Shown: in pieces, positions 53,530 through 64,000 of the stretch
Position numbering within the stretch: the stretch's first letter is position 1
Layout: each line of letters begins with the position of its first letter
NCBI GenBank assembly: GCA_028274465.1
Contig: CM051455.1
Location: 110,110,261 to 110,174,260 of the forward strand
Reading direction: 5' to 3'
DNA from: Plantago ovata
Taxonomy: Eukaryota > Streptophyta > Magnoliopsida > Lamiales > Plantaginaceae
Length of the DNA stretch: 64,000 nucleotides
Made by a program: the position numbers and the translations under genes
The notes under the pieces: model-generated
Seen by the model: the letters and a program-made list of their open reading frames with translations, nothing else
What the model was told of the DNA's origin: nothing
Databases searched by the model: none

Positions 53530-54050
53530 GAGCCCGTCGCTCCAACTCCAAAGATGAGGTTCTTACAGCAAAACAAAATACAGCCCAAAGAAACAATTAG
53601 GGAAGTGCAAATCATAGATGGAGATCCCGAAAAAACAACAAGGATTGGGACAGAGATGGAGTGGGAAGTTGAGTACAAGCTAATAGCGTGTTTAAAAGAA
53701 AACGCGGATGTATTCGCTTGGAGCAAGAATGACTTGATAGGGATTGATCCATCGGTTGTTGTACACAAACTGAACATGGACCCAAAGATTACACACATAA
53801 GGCAGAAGAGAACTAACTTTGGACCAAAGTAAGAGGCAATTATCGCCGCGGAGGTAGAGAGATTGTTGAAAGCGGGACACATGGAGGAGGTACAATATTC
53901 AAATTGGGTTTGCAATGTGGTGCTCGTAGAGAAGCCAGGGACAGGGAAGTGGAGGATGTGTAATAACTTTACACGGCTCAACAAATTTTGCCCAAAAGAT
54001 CGTTACCCTCTGCCCAGGATAGATCAATTGGTTGATTCAACAGCAGGTTA
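53530..54050 (+). pseudogene. Start of RT of element V, broken by insertion F
   Basis: Contains FAWSKNDLIGIDPSVVVHKL, a TAA at 53830-53832, EVERLLKAGHMEEVQYSNWVC, KWRMCNNFTRLNKFCPKDRYPLP and IDQLVDSTAG. In T the next residues are LLSFMDAYQG. In V the sequence changes at 54051 into an LTR start, so RT is interrupted in its N-terminal third. Confidence 0.88.
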
Positions 54051-54862
54051 TGATAGTGTTTTTTACACTTTTATTTAGTTCTTTTTCACCTATTTAGCTA
54101 TCCTCTTGCATGAATTTTAGTGCATTTTGTTAGAATAGTGTCGCGTTTCCATATATTTTGTTATTTTCAGGTTTTAGGTAAAAATTGCACTTTTGGATTT
54201 AAATCATGGCGAAACAATGAAGTTTTGGTGCAACAAGATCACCCGTGGTGTATCAAGGAGTACCGGGACGTGTTTCAAGGCCAAAAGACCAAGTTTCGGA
54301 GCTCAAGTCCGTGCCCAAGGCCAAGTATAACATGAAAAATTCGAGATATCTTGTATGAGGCGGAAACGGTAGGTCATTCGGAGTTCGGGTGAAGATTTTG
54401 GAGCCTTTGAAGTGAAATATGGAAGTTCCATTTGCTTAGTCTCAGTATTTTGGGCACCCGTCTTTCATATGATACTGAATTTGGATAAGGTTGCAACCTA
54501 CGCGTAGCTAACTCGAAGAGCTATCCAACGGTGGGTCTTACGTGTCAATCCGAGTTCCAACCTGCCCCGAATATCTGATCGAACTTAGAGGAACAACTGG
54601 CAAACTTGCTGCCCGTTCCAGGGAGCTTCCGATAGCTATATATATAATTGTAAAGGATGCGAATTTTCATATGTTAGATCACAATTTAATTTGCAGACTT
54701 AAACCCTAGAGCTTGTTCTGGGTATTTTTTCTCTTAGAACCATTGTTTCTTAGCGATTTTGGAGCTTGGAGTAGAGATTTGAACATCAATTGATCTCACC
54801 TTGCTAGATCTTTGTGAGTTTAGAAATTCACCAGAGATTGACAACCTTTGGTGGTAACTTTG
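54051..54862 (+). repeat. Athila-like LTR F, 5' part only
   Basis: Begins TGATAGTGTTTTTTACAC. It matches the reverse complement of the E-family LTRs: TAGAATAGTGTC at 54131-54142 (80 bp from the start), a TATATATA box near 54637-54646, and GAGATTGACAACCTTTGGT near its end. It lacks the GC-rich palindromes seen before the TATA box in E. It is cut at 54863 by a Sirevirus LTR. Confidence 0.8.
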
Positions 54863-56107
54863 TGTTGGTCCCGTTTAAACAACAAGAAAAGACTAGAGGG
54901 GGGGGGGGTGAATAGTCTTTTCAAACTTTCGTCGTTTAAAACTTTCTCAGCAAGTACTTATTACTTTTCAGTAATGAGTTTGCTGGTACTTAACTTTCTC
55001 AGCAAGCGTAAGTTATTTTTCAGTAGCTTGGTTTGCTGATACTTAAAATCAGAGAGCGGAAGTCTTTGATACAATAAGTGCTCTTTCAGTAAGTAAAGGT
55101 TTCAGCAAGTGATGTGAGTGACTGTGTACAGACAGATATGATTTGCTGAAAACTAAATACAGTAAGTAAATCACACAAACACTTTTATAGTGGTATCTGA
55201 GAGTGGCGTAATCTCTCAACTAATACACTTTGTCCTTTCTAGGACTGAATCCACTAAGATATGATTGAGGTTCCTTACAATCTCCTATCTAGAGCGATTC
55301 AACAGAAACCAAAGCACACTTGCTTCGTCTCCAACCTAATCTAGAGAACGTAACCTTGTTCTCCACCAAACTTGGTACTTTTAATCAGCAAAACTATGCT
55401 CGATTAAGTTCCCCCTGAATATCACGCCTGAAAGGGTGTATTTTCAGTTAGAGAGTTTTGGGGTGAGATAACTTAATTATAACTTATTCAGTTACAACAA
55501 GTAATCTAAGAAACACAACTTTGAATACTTTGCAGTAAACAAGTTTGATTGTTTCTGGTGTCAAGACTTGTTCTTGTTCAAAAGAAAGAACACTTAACTA
55601 ATTTCTTAGCTGACTTTGTTCTACTTCTTCACAAGTAGCTTTTTTTCAAGCTTTAAGTCTTGGAACGGATCAATGGCAGTAAGAGTATTTGAAGGTATGT
55701 GAGTTTTAAGCACAAGTGAGAGTTTGATCACGTTGTTGACACACTTCAACTCTTTGCCGGATGACCTCTATTTATAGTGCAAGAAAGGAGCCGTTTGAAT
55801 TTTAAATTCCAAGGCTTTTGATCCTTAACATGTCACTATCTTGCTTTTGTACTTTCAGCAGCGTCCTTGTTTGTCTTCTAGTCTTCATGTCCTTCGCGTG
55901 TAAGATGAGCAACACGTGCCTTTGTAGATACCAGTCTTTCAGCAATCTTCAAGTCTTCAGATCTTCAATAATCTTCAAGTCTTCAGATCTTCAATAATCT
56001 TCAAGATTCTGAGCGGTTTCTAAATGCTTCAATAGTTTGTTTGTAAAAACAAAGTACATCGTCAGCAAATGCTTCAATAGGTTATTTTCTTTTCAGAAAA
56101 TAAGATA
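54863..56107 (-). repeat. Sirevirus LTR (S family), truncated
   Basis: On the plus strand it starts TGTTGGTCCC and follows the LTR at 27451-29026, with the TATA box at 55769-55776, the G run at 54897-54909 and many TCAGCAA words. A deletion near 55900 removes about 150 bp and a short repeat of CTTCAGATCTTCAATAATCT is present. It stops at 56107, where the full copy continues for about 180 bp more. Confidence 0.88.
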
Positions 56108-56606
56108 TGTAACGGTACCGGTTTTGAAAACAAAATAATTTCTTGAAAAAGGAAAATCGAAAAAATACTTTAATAACAACGGTCGGCAATAAATGCCAAA
56201 ATAATCTTTGACGCTAACAGTAATAAACAATATCCAATGACCACTCATGTTCGAAAGAACAACGAATGAAGACAATAAAAGTTTATCTCCTTATTTGAAA
56301 AGAAACCCGTGACACCCCAGACCCTTCTCTCAGTCGCTGGCATCCTAGTCACGCACATCCTCAGTAGCATCTGGAAGGAAGGAATTTTGAAAAACAGAAG
56401 AGTGTGAGATAAAGGATCTCAGTGAGGTTCTAAGTTAAAACAGAAAGTAAACAGTTTTAAAACAAAATCCTTTTCAGAAAAACAAGCAAACAGAACAGAA
56501 CACATATAACAGATTAACAGAACAGATACGTTGTAGACCGTTGGTGCAGCCCGCCTTATTGCTCCTACTCCCAGAATGCCCTTATAACTCCCTCCAGAGG
56601 ATGCAT
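56108..56606 (+). repeat. Probable chromovirus-type LTR, 5' part
   Basis: Begins TGTAACGGTACCGG at the exact point where the Sirevirus LTR breaks. The TGTAAC start, A-rich beginning and GTGACACCCCAGACCC later on resemble LTRs of Tekay/Del-type chromoviruses. No internal region, second LTR or coding frame is visible because element D follows at 56607. The family call is tentative. Confidence 0.4.
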
Positions 56607-58513
56607 TGAAAGTATATATGTCCTAGAGACAACCTACGATAGGGACGATATGTACTTGATCACATTCAGTTATTGTATTTAATTATTTATACATTATTAA
56701 ATACAATTGGCATTGCATTTTATGAACATTATATTTGGTTGTTTGAATTATTCAATAAAATGTTCCCAAGGACTTAAGGTAATCACCAAGTTAGTGGGAG
56801 CTTGTGTGTCAATAATTAAGTCCTGAAATAAGCCACTAGCTGAAGGTCATTGAGATAAGGGATATCAATGACGCGATTGAAGCTAGCATATGTTGCATTA
56901 GATCCTTCGAGGATGTAGTAGGTCTCACTGCTACGAATGAACTTGGTTATTCATAATGAACATATGAACACTTTGGAGAGTGTTGGCATACCCAACCGAG
57001 AAACCATTTGGTAAAGCTATTTGAGTGTCTATGGTAGTATCGGTGTGTAGGGTGATGTTAGTAGTCCTTAGACTTGAGGCCAATACTACATCATATGTGA
57101 AATAATGTACTTTGACCATGCGCAACGCTTGCACTCTTAAAGTAGGGTAGATACGGCATGTGTTGGGTACATTAGGAAGCATATTGTGTGAGTGATTGGG
57201 CCAAGAAAGGATTCATTCCTCCGTAATAGATACAAGGAGAGAATACTCAGTTCTCATATTTAGTGCGATCATAAAATCGGTGGCCACCGTAAGTGAATAT
57301 GTCAAAATGGTGTTTGGACATAATTCATAGATCGACTAATAAGATTGAGAGACCATGAATGAGTTATTAGAATAGACACATAACCATATTCTAGACTCGT
57401 TCGAGTATTCGTGAATGAAGGGACCGTATCATCAAAGTACCCTACGCTACAGGTGGTTTGTTTTCCTCACAAACGTTCCTTGCATATTAATATTGTCTGA
57501 TAAATTGTCTAGGAATTTATTATGACCTTAATTGGATTGTTGCTTAATATGCAAGGCCCTATGGGTCACACTTCAAGGTGGTGTTTCTACAAACGAGCTA
57601 TGTATATTGGATTAAATATTAATTAGATTAATATTAAATCATTATACATAAATATAATAGAATTATTGTTAATTGGATTAATATTAATTTATTATATATG
57701 GAATATATTTTAGAAATATAATTAATTGATTTAAATTGGATTTAATTAATTAATTGAAGACATGTGCATTTGGACGAGATTTAATTAAAGCCCGAAAATA
57801 AAAGAAAGGAAGAAAAGAATAAAAGAATTGGGCTGGGCCGATTTGGCCCAGCATACTAATGCTGGGCCTGGCCCAGCAACGTGGCAGCTGCAATTGCAGC
57901 TGCACGTTTCTTGTGTTTTTTTCTTTTTTTTTCTTTCTTTTATTTTATTCCATTCTTCCTTTCTTTCTTTAACAGGTAATTTGATTTATCTGTTTGTTAG
58001 TTAGTTGAGTACTTTTGAAGTCTCCTAATAAAATTCAACTTGCTTGGTAAAAGCATACGTGATTTTCTAAACTAACTAATTGACTAAATCAGAAAGAAAG
58101 AAATGAGTCTTCAGTCTATTCCAATTTCACGTGAAAACTATCTGATAGTCAGAAAGAAGTTTTCTCACAAAAAGGCTCAAGTCAAGAAGAACCTCCTAGC
58201 GTTCTTGTGGAAACATTACCCGTGGATACCGAGGTCCAAGGGAAGCAAAGAACCTGTTGATGAGCCATCTTGGAGATAACATTGACGAAGAATTCATTCA
58301 TGAAGATGGAGATAGCTAACTGACGAGGAGATAGCAAGGCTCTGCTTGGAGATGGAGGAGCAACTTTCGGGTGAATCAGCTTGTCTACTGGAGGACACGT
58401 AAGTGATTTCTTCCAGTTAATAACGTAATATAGTCATATCAGTTTAGTGAGAACAAAATTTTAAAACTTCCGCTGCTTAGCCTTAGAGGCAAATTTTCTC
58501 ACTTTTACTAACA
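56607..58513 (+). repeat. 5' LTR of Angela-like element D (1907 bp)
   Basis: Begins TGAAAGTATATATGTCCTAG and ends CTTTTACTAACA, followed by a PBS. It parallels the A LTR in start, length and end words (CCGCTGC, TTAG-GGCAAA). Strong palindromes occur at 57831-57903, including the perfect GCAGCTGCAATTGCAGCTGC at 57884-57903. The 3' LTR is beyond the window. Open frames in the LTR, such as 56931-57182, have no recognisable content. Confidence 0.88.
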
Positions 58514-58514
58514 G

Positions 58515-58526
58515 TGGTATCAGAGC
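58515..58526 (+). other. Primer binding site of D
   Basis: TGGTATCAGAGC starts one base after the LTR. It is the standard initiator tRNA-Met type site of Ty1/copia elements. Confidence 0.92.
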
Positions 58527-58683
58527 TAGGCTGATTCAATGACTATATTCGTTTATATTTCATTTTATACTGTTGTTGTGGATTATTATATGTATGTTTA
58601 TTTTAATTTTTCAGATTCTTATAATTGGATTTTAAGAAAAGGAAAATTAAATTTAAAAAAAAAAAAATAATTTTTGGGAAGAT

Positions 58684-58731
58684 GATGAATAGTAACCCGC
58701 GGGTTACTATTCATCCACCATTGTTGGTGGT
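58684..58731 (+). repeat. Perfect 32-bp palindrome and adjacent hairpin in leader of D
   Basis: 58684-58715 is a perfect inverted repeat with arms of 16 bp meeting at CCCG/CGGG. It is followed directly by CCACCA-TTGT-TGGTGG at 58716-58731. Both would fold as stable hairpins in the RNA leader, about 160 nt after the PBS. Confidence 0.9.
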
Positions 58732-59800
58732 TGATGGAGCTTTGAGCTCTTCCATTTTCTTCATCTCCCTAGGGGTTCTATATATCATTCTTCTCCATTT
58801 TTCGCCCTCTTACTATTACACCTTTTGAATTCGAGTTTAAAGATTCGTAGGTGAAGTTTGAGTTAGGGTTCATGGAGCTTGAAACTCCATTAATGGGTTT
58901 CTTCCAAACTTTGTGTTCTTGACTCAAACTAAACTAAAATTGGGTGTAGTAGATTCGTGGAAACATGGAGAACAACATAGGATGTTGAACAAATCAATTG
59001 AGCAACTCTTGCTCAAGGTCTTGAACACGACCGTAATAAAAAAAAAAAAAAAAAAAAATTTCGTTCTCTGTTCTGAACGTTTTTATGACCTTGCGATTTG
59101 TTCTTCAATGGTGTATGATGTTTAGAACATGTTTGTGGACCTTAGATTCGAGTTGAGATGAAGATTGAAGGTTTTGGAAACTTTTCATTGTTACGGGACT
59201 CAATTGAACTTTTGCAGAAACATTGGTGGTCACTAATAATCAAGAAAGAAGAATTCAGGGACTTGTGTCCCAATTTGACAATTCTGTCTTATTGGGGCTC
59301 AAGCCCTTGAACTTCAGATTATTTTGAATTGACCCCAGACTTTGCTAAATGTTTTCAAATTGACCCAGAAACTTAATTTCAACTTTCTGAGAATTATAAA
59401 GAGGTCCTTGGAGTTTTAGAAACTTATTATTTAATTTATAAATGGTTTATAAATTATTTTAAAACCCTATTAATACTTTTAGAAAGTGATTAAAATGTTT
59501 AGAGACATAAATATAAGTTTATAATATTTAGTAACATGTTTGTTAGTTTATAAATTGTTTATAAACTACATTTCAATAATAATATATTACTTTGGAAGAT
59601 TATATTATTATTAAAACTTGTTTTAAAATATTTTCGAAATTCTTGGAGAATTTATAAATTATATCTGACTTACATATAATGATAATAATCCACAACAACT
59701 ACTTATTTGCTCCAACTTGGTTGTATCACATGTGTTGAATGTCTACATGAGCAATTTAATTATTTAAATATTGTATTTAAATATTGTTAGTCCGCTATTA
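58732..59800. other. Leader of D without a recognisable gene
   Basis: AT-rich untranslated leader with an A run at 59040-59058 and TTATAAA-type words. Short frames (58913-59125) show no motif. Long leaders of about 2 kb are normal for Angela/BARE elements. Confidence 0.6.
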
Positions 59801-59975
59801 TTGTATGGGTAGGCGGCACCCATTAGTTTCCGGACCGCATCTGTCATATGCATGGGTAGGCGGCGCCCATTACTTGCTAGTCCGCGATTGATATGTACGA
59901 GTAGGCGGACACTCGTTACTTGTTGGACCGCATTGCATGAGACTTGGGTATGCGGCACCCATTATGTGATGCACG
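59801..59975 (+). repeat. Leader hairpin repeats of element D (four units)
   Basis: Units based on ATGGGTAGGCGGCGCCCATT with a following G-ACCGC word begin near 59805, 59852, 59898 and 59944. They are related to the four units in A at 20057-20215, at a similar distance before gag. In the third unit the stem has changed on both sides (CGAGTAGGCGGACACTCG), keeping the pairing. Confidence 0.8.
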
Positions 59976-60539
59976 TTAGGGATCTTGGTCAAGCGATTAA
60001 ATACCCCATTTAAATGTTCCCCAACCAATTTAAGTCTCGATTGAATCGTATGATGTCACCCATCATAATTGAAGGATAAATGGACTTACTAATCTCGTGG
60101 GTAATATGCACCATAGTGCTTACTTCGTTTGCCGTAAGAAAGTTGCCTTCATAGGACCATTGTTGGTGCCGTGTGATGGTTATGACTTACTTGAATTATG
60201 TTGAGTCGCCATAGCTGTCAGGCATAATTGAGGACATCGATCAAAATAGTTTTGATCAAACCAAGAGTTGTATTGTACAATTGGTTTGGAGACCTACCTG
60301 TTTGACTATTATAGTGATCAGCCATAGCTGGGGCTATAATAGTGCAAGCATGGATCTTGGCTCACTACGACTATTATAAGATATTAGTTCGTACTCTTTA
60401 TAGGGGTCAAGAGTATGTGAAAATAGTGAGAACTAAATAAAGCTACAGTCCTAGTTTATTTAGTCGCTGATTGTGATCATAGAAATTAATCTTAGAGTTT
60501 TAATTTCAGTTTTAATATTTACTTCTTTGGTCAATTAAG

Positions 60540-61340
60540 ATGACCAACTTATCCGTTATAGAATTATCTTGGAGAAATGCACTCTTACTAGTCCGAACTT
60601 CGTGGATTGGATCCGTAATGATCGTTTTGGTACTAAGGCAAGAGAAGATTGAGAATGTCTTGGACAAGTCAATCCCTACTCCTCTCACTAATCCTATTGA
60701 GCTTGTTGCGTTTGACAAAGAAGCTCATCAATAAGGATGAAGCTGCTAATGCATAGTGTATTATGCAAGCTGTAATGACTATGGAACAGCAAAGGCAACA
60801 TGGTAACATAATACCATTTAAAATGCTGCTACATCTCAAAAGCCTCTTTGAAACTGTTTCCAAGAGTGTTGAATTTGATCTTCTTAGAGAGATCTTCAAA
60901 ATGAGATTTTCCAAATGAGGAATGTATCTGATCACGTGCTCAAGATGATTGGATTCATCGAGAAACTAGCTAGTGCTGGAATTACATTTGAGAACCGTGT
61001 TTCAGTTATCATCATCCTTCAATCATTACATCATTCATATTCAACGTTCATGATGAATTACAATATGAACGCCAAGGATGCTACACTACCTGAATTCCAT
61101 AACATACGCAAGGCTTATGAACAGGCTCAACCTAAGAGGTAACCTGTTTTAATGGTTGGACTATCTGTGAAATCTCACCTTAAAGAGCAAGGGCTCGAAA
61201 GGTAAAGCTAAACAGAATAAGATTGGAAATCACGAGAAGGTAGTAACGTGGAGAAGGAGACATGTCTTTACTGCAAGCAGAAAGACACTGGAAGAGAAAT
61301 TGCCCAAGGCTAAGGGCTAATGGAGTAATGCATTGTGCAT
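60540..61340 (+). pseudogene. gag: Gag of Angela-like element D, decayed
   Basis: It follows the gag of A base by base with many frame changes. Start ATG 60540; NFVDWIRND-type sequence near 60595; VEFDLLREIFKM near 60867; SDHVLKMIGFIEKLASAGI and IIILQSLHHSYSTFMMNYNM (60930-61070). The zinc knuckle begins CLYCKQK at 61263 but shifts frame inside, giving HWKRNC in another phase. Confidence 0.85.
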
Positions 61341-61389
61341 CTATCTCCAATCAATGTTTGTTTGTCACTAAGATAAATATGTCTAAAAA

Positions 61390-64000
61390 AAAAAAACTCG
61401 AACTGCTGAGTGTTGGATACAACTTGTGGCTCTTACATTTTAATATGTGCAAGGGCTATTTGACAGCAGATCGATTAGACCAATAAGAGTTGACCTACGC
61501 ATAAGAAATGGATCGTCTATTACTTATTAGCGTATAAAAATCATAAATTTGATTTATCCTCAGATATATATATGGAACTTGATAATTTTTATTTCGTTCA
61601 TTATATTAGTAGCAAATATGAATGGTTTATATTTGCTAAACTGTAGACATACTTTAATACATCTTCAAAACAAACGAGCTAGGCTCAATAATCCTAGAAA
61701 CACCGCTTACTTGTTGCACTGTAGACTTGATATATCAATGAGACAAGAATTGCTAGGCTAAGTAGGTGAGACTACTTAGCACCATTTGATTTAGAATCAT
61801 ATTGGATCATGAATTTTGTCTCAAAGGTAGATTGTTCAAGAAATCCTTTTCAAGGAAAAGGCATACGTGCACAACGACTACTTGAGTTAATTCATACAAT
61901 GTGTATGGACCATTTGAAACTCAGGCTAAAGATGATTTCTCTTACTTTATAACTTTTACTGATGATTTCTCTATATTTGGACATGTGTATCCTATGAAAC
62001 ACAAATCTAAAATATTGGAGAAATTCATTGAGTACAAAGCTGAAGTAGAGAAACAACCTGAAAGAAGTATTAAGACTCTTCAATTAGATCAAAGAGCATA
62101 ATACTTAAGTGGTGAGATTCTGGATTATTTAAAACTGCATGAAATTCAGTCAAATTTACTGCTTCTAGAACACTATGTTTCGAAAGGGAGAAACCAAACC
62201 TTGTTAGACATGGTTAGATGAATGATGAATTTCAGTACTCTTCCAACTTATTCATGGGATACGTATTATCAAACTCAATCCATATTCTGAATAGAGTTTC
62301 ATCTAAGTCAGTCGAGTAAGCACCATATGAGTTATGGATGGCATGAGGCCAAACTTATCACATATTAGAACCTGGGGTTGTCAGACATATGTGAAAGGAA
62401 TGCTCGTTGACATGATTGGAACCTAAAAGTGAGAAATGTTATTTTGTAGGATATCCAAATGAAACCAGGGGTTACTGATTCTATATGCCAGAAATGCATA
62501 GTATCATCACATCTAGAAGATGGTCCTTCTAGAAGATGACTATGCCTTTCAACCAAAGTGGAGACAATGATATAGAACTTGTGGAAATCCAAGAATCACA
62601 AAAATAACACTTAGTTACGTAGAAAAGTTGTCAAATGGTTGTGACAACATTTAAGTGGGAGCTCAAGAAAGGTCTTATGGCTCAAGGCACATCTCTAGGT
62701 AGATGTATGCCAGCCAGTGGGAGCATTTTAAGAAATTTTTGAGAATTTTAAAGATGTCTCATTAAACCTCAATCCTTTTGACTGAACCGACGGGAACGGT
62801 TCAACTGGCCAACCGACGGGAACGGTTCAACCGGCCAAACCGACGGGAACGGTTCAGATGGTCGAGTCAGTGGGAGCGGTTCAAATGACCGAACCAACAG
62901 GAATAGTTCAATCGGTCGACCTACTTGAGGCTAACCACTCGAAGTTCAGCGGCAATGGTTGCTCCTAATTCTTCTACAACTATTCGATGGACTGAATCAG
63001 TTCAACATTCTCACAATCGGAATAAATTGCCTGTACAAACGAAATATATGTCGCACTCCGTAAGTCTAGGAGATTAATGGGAAGCTCCCGAAAGGATAAG
63101 TTCACTCTTGGATGAGCTGAAAATTTTGATATTGACTTATCTCAACAAGGTGCCCTAAGACTTACAAAGAAGCAATGTTAGACATTGATTCAAAGAGGTG
63201 GCAGGAAGCCATGAAATCCGAAATAGACTTTATGTATGAAAGTCAAGTATGGGACTTGGTTGATGCACCATAAGGGGTTAGACCCATTAGATGAAAAGGG
63301 GTTTTCAAGAAGAAAACCGATGCCATTGGCAACATACAAACATACAAAGCTAGACTGGTATAAAAAGGCTTTAGTAAACGATATGGTATCGGTTATGACG
63401 AAACCCTTTCCACCAGTAGACAAGCTTAAGTCTATTCGAATTTTACTTGCTATAGTTGCACAGCATGATTATGAGATTTGGCAGATGGATGTGAAAATTA
63501 TTTTCCTTAATGAGAATCTTGAGCAATAGGTGTATATGATACAGCCTGGAAGATTCTACATCCAAAGCAAATCCCAACTAAGTTTGTAAACTATAAGAGA
63601 TCCTATGTGGACTCAAGCAAACCTCGAGGAGTTGGAACGTTCGCTTGGATGAACTTATCAAATCGTTTGACTACATCATAAGCGTAAAAGATCCATGCGT
63701 GTATATCAAACGCAGCGATACTGGAATTGTTTTCGTGGTTATTTATGTTGATAACATACTAATTATGAAAATAATATTCAATGTTACGATCCACAAGACA
63801 TTGGTTATCTAAGGCTTCCTTGGTGAAAGACTTAGGTGAAGCTTATTACATCCTTGGCATCAAAATCCATAAGGATAGACCGAAGGAACTGTTAAGGCTG
63901 TCACATTCCACATACATTGACAAAGTAATGAAACGCTTTAATGTTGATGGTTCAAATAAAGGTTTCTTAACAACTAGGCATGGCATAACTCTCACTCAAG
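61390..64000 (+). pseudogene. pol: Pol of Angela-like element D, decayed, runs off window
   Basis: Many stops and frame changes. Recognisable parts: protease VLDTTCGSH near 61410; pre-integrase region with LLHCRLDI near 61710; integrase from about 61890 (SYFITFTDDFS, LLDMVR near 62205); a 27-bp repeat hinge (62785-62918); RT from about 63180 (WQEAMKSEIDFMYE, DVKIIFLNENLEQ, YVDNI near 63745). RNase H begins near 63950, with the block corresponding to RFNVDGSNKGF. The RT box has VDN in place of VDD. Confidence 0.85.
62785..62918 (+). repeat. 27-bp tandem repeat in the integrase-RT hinge of D
   Basis: Five units of AACCGACGGGAACGGTTCAA type begin at 62785, 62811, 62838, 62865 and 62892. The first three are nearly identical; the last two are diverged. 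Twenty-seven bases equal nine codons. Each unit has AACCG-CGGTT arms. Element A has no such repeat at this place, only a Gln/Pro-rich hinge. Confidence 0.85.

Noticed and set aside
54107..54335. Small frame in LTR F
   Set aside because: It lies in U3 of an Athila-like LTR and shows no recognised domain.

Overview
This 64 kb window is plant (angiosperm) nuclear DNA made almost entirely of nested LTR retrotransposons, plus one LINE remnant. I found no host protein-coding gene, rRNA, tRNA gene or CRISPR array. The plant assignment rests on the element types: Sirevirus-type and Angela/BARE-like Ty1/copia, Athila-like Ty3/gypsy, Tat-like Ty3/gypsy with two RNase H domains, and a plant L1-type LINE. 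I cannot name the species.

Left half (1-37402). A plus-strand Sirevirus (S1) supplies only its 3' end: an env-like tail, a polypurine tract and a 3' LTR ending at 2092. S1 sits inside a minus-strand Sirevirus (S2). The S2 pieces are an env-like ORF, a palindrome array, RNase H, RT and the integrase C-terminus (2093-6061), then protease, gag, PBS and 5' LTR (24714-29026). Between the two S2 halves lies a plus-strand Angela-like element (A, 6062-24050), fused to the LTR end of a related element (24051-24713). The 5' LTR of A was split by an Athila-like element (Ath1, 8067-19014, duplicated target ATTAA). Ath1 itself holds a solo LTR (13395-14673, duplicated target GGTGC). S2 lies just behind the PBS of another Athila-like element (E; LTR 29080-30270). 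E lies in a deleted Tat-like element (U, 30271-34483), and U abuts a broken LINE (34484-36150).

Right half (37398-64000). Element T is a structurally complete Tat-like element (37403-51064) with two 752-bp LTRs differing at 8 positions and duplicated target CTTAA. On the minus strand it carries gag, protease, RT, RNase H, a second RNase H and integrase, with several disabling lesions including YVND in place of the RT YVDD box. On the opposite strand, between integrase and the 3' LTR, it carries a long gene with a TATA box, a likely leader intron and GT-AG introns. T lies next to a plus-strand Tat-like element V (51070-54050). The RT of V is broken by a stack of insertions: an Athila-like LTR (F), a Sirevirus LTR, a probable chromovirus-type LTR, and a decayed Angela-like element D that runs off the right edge.

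The most notable signals are the antisense gene of T and a set of family-specific palindrome arrays placed near promoters, leaders and polypurine tracts: CCAAGCG/CGCTTGG in Ath1, GGCGA/TCGCC in E, CTGAA/TTCAG in S2, GGGTAGGCGG leader hairpins in A and D, and ATATCTCGAG repeats in T.
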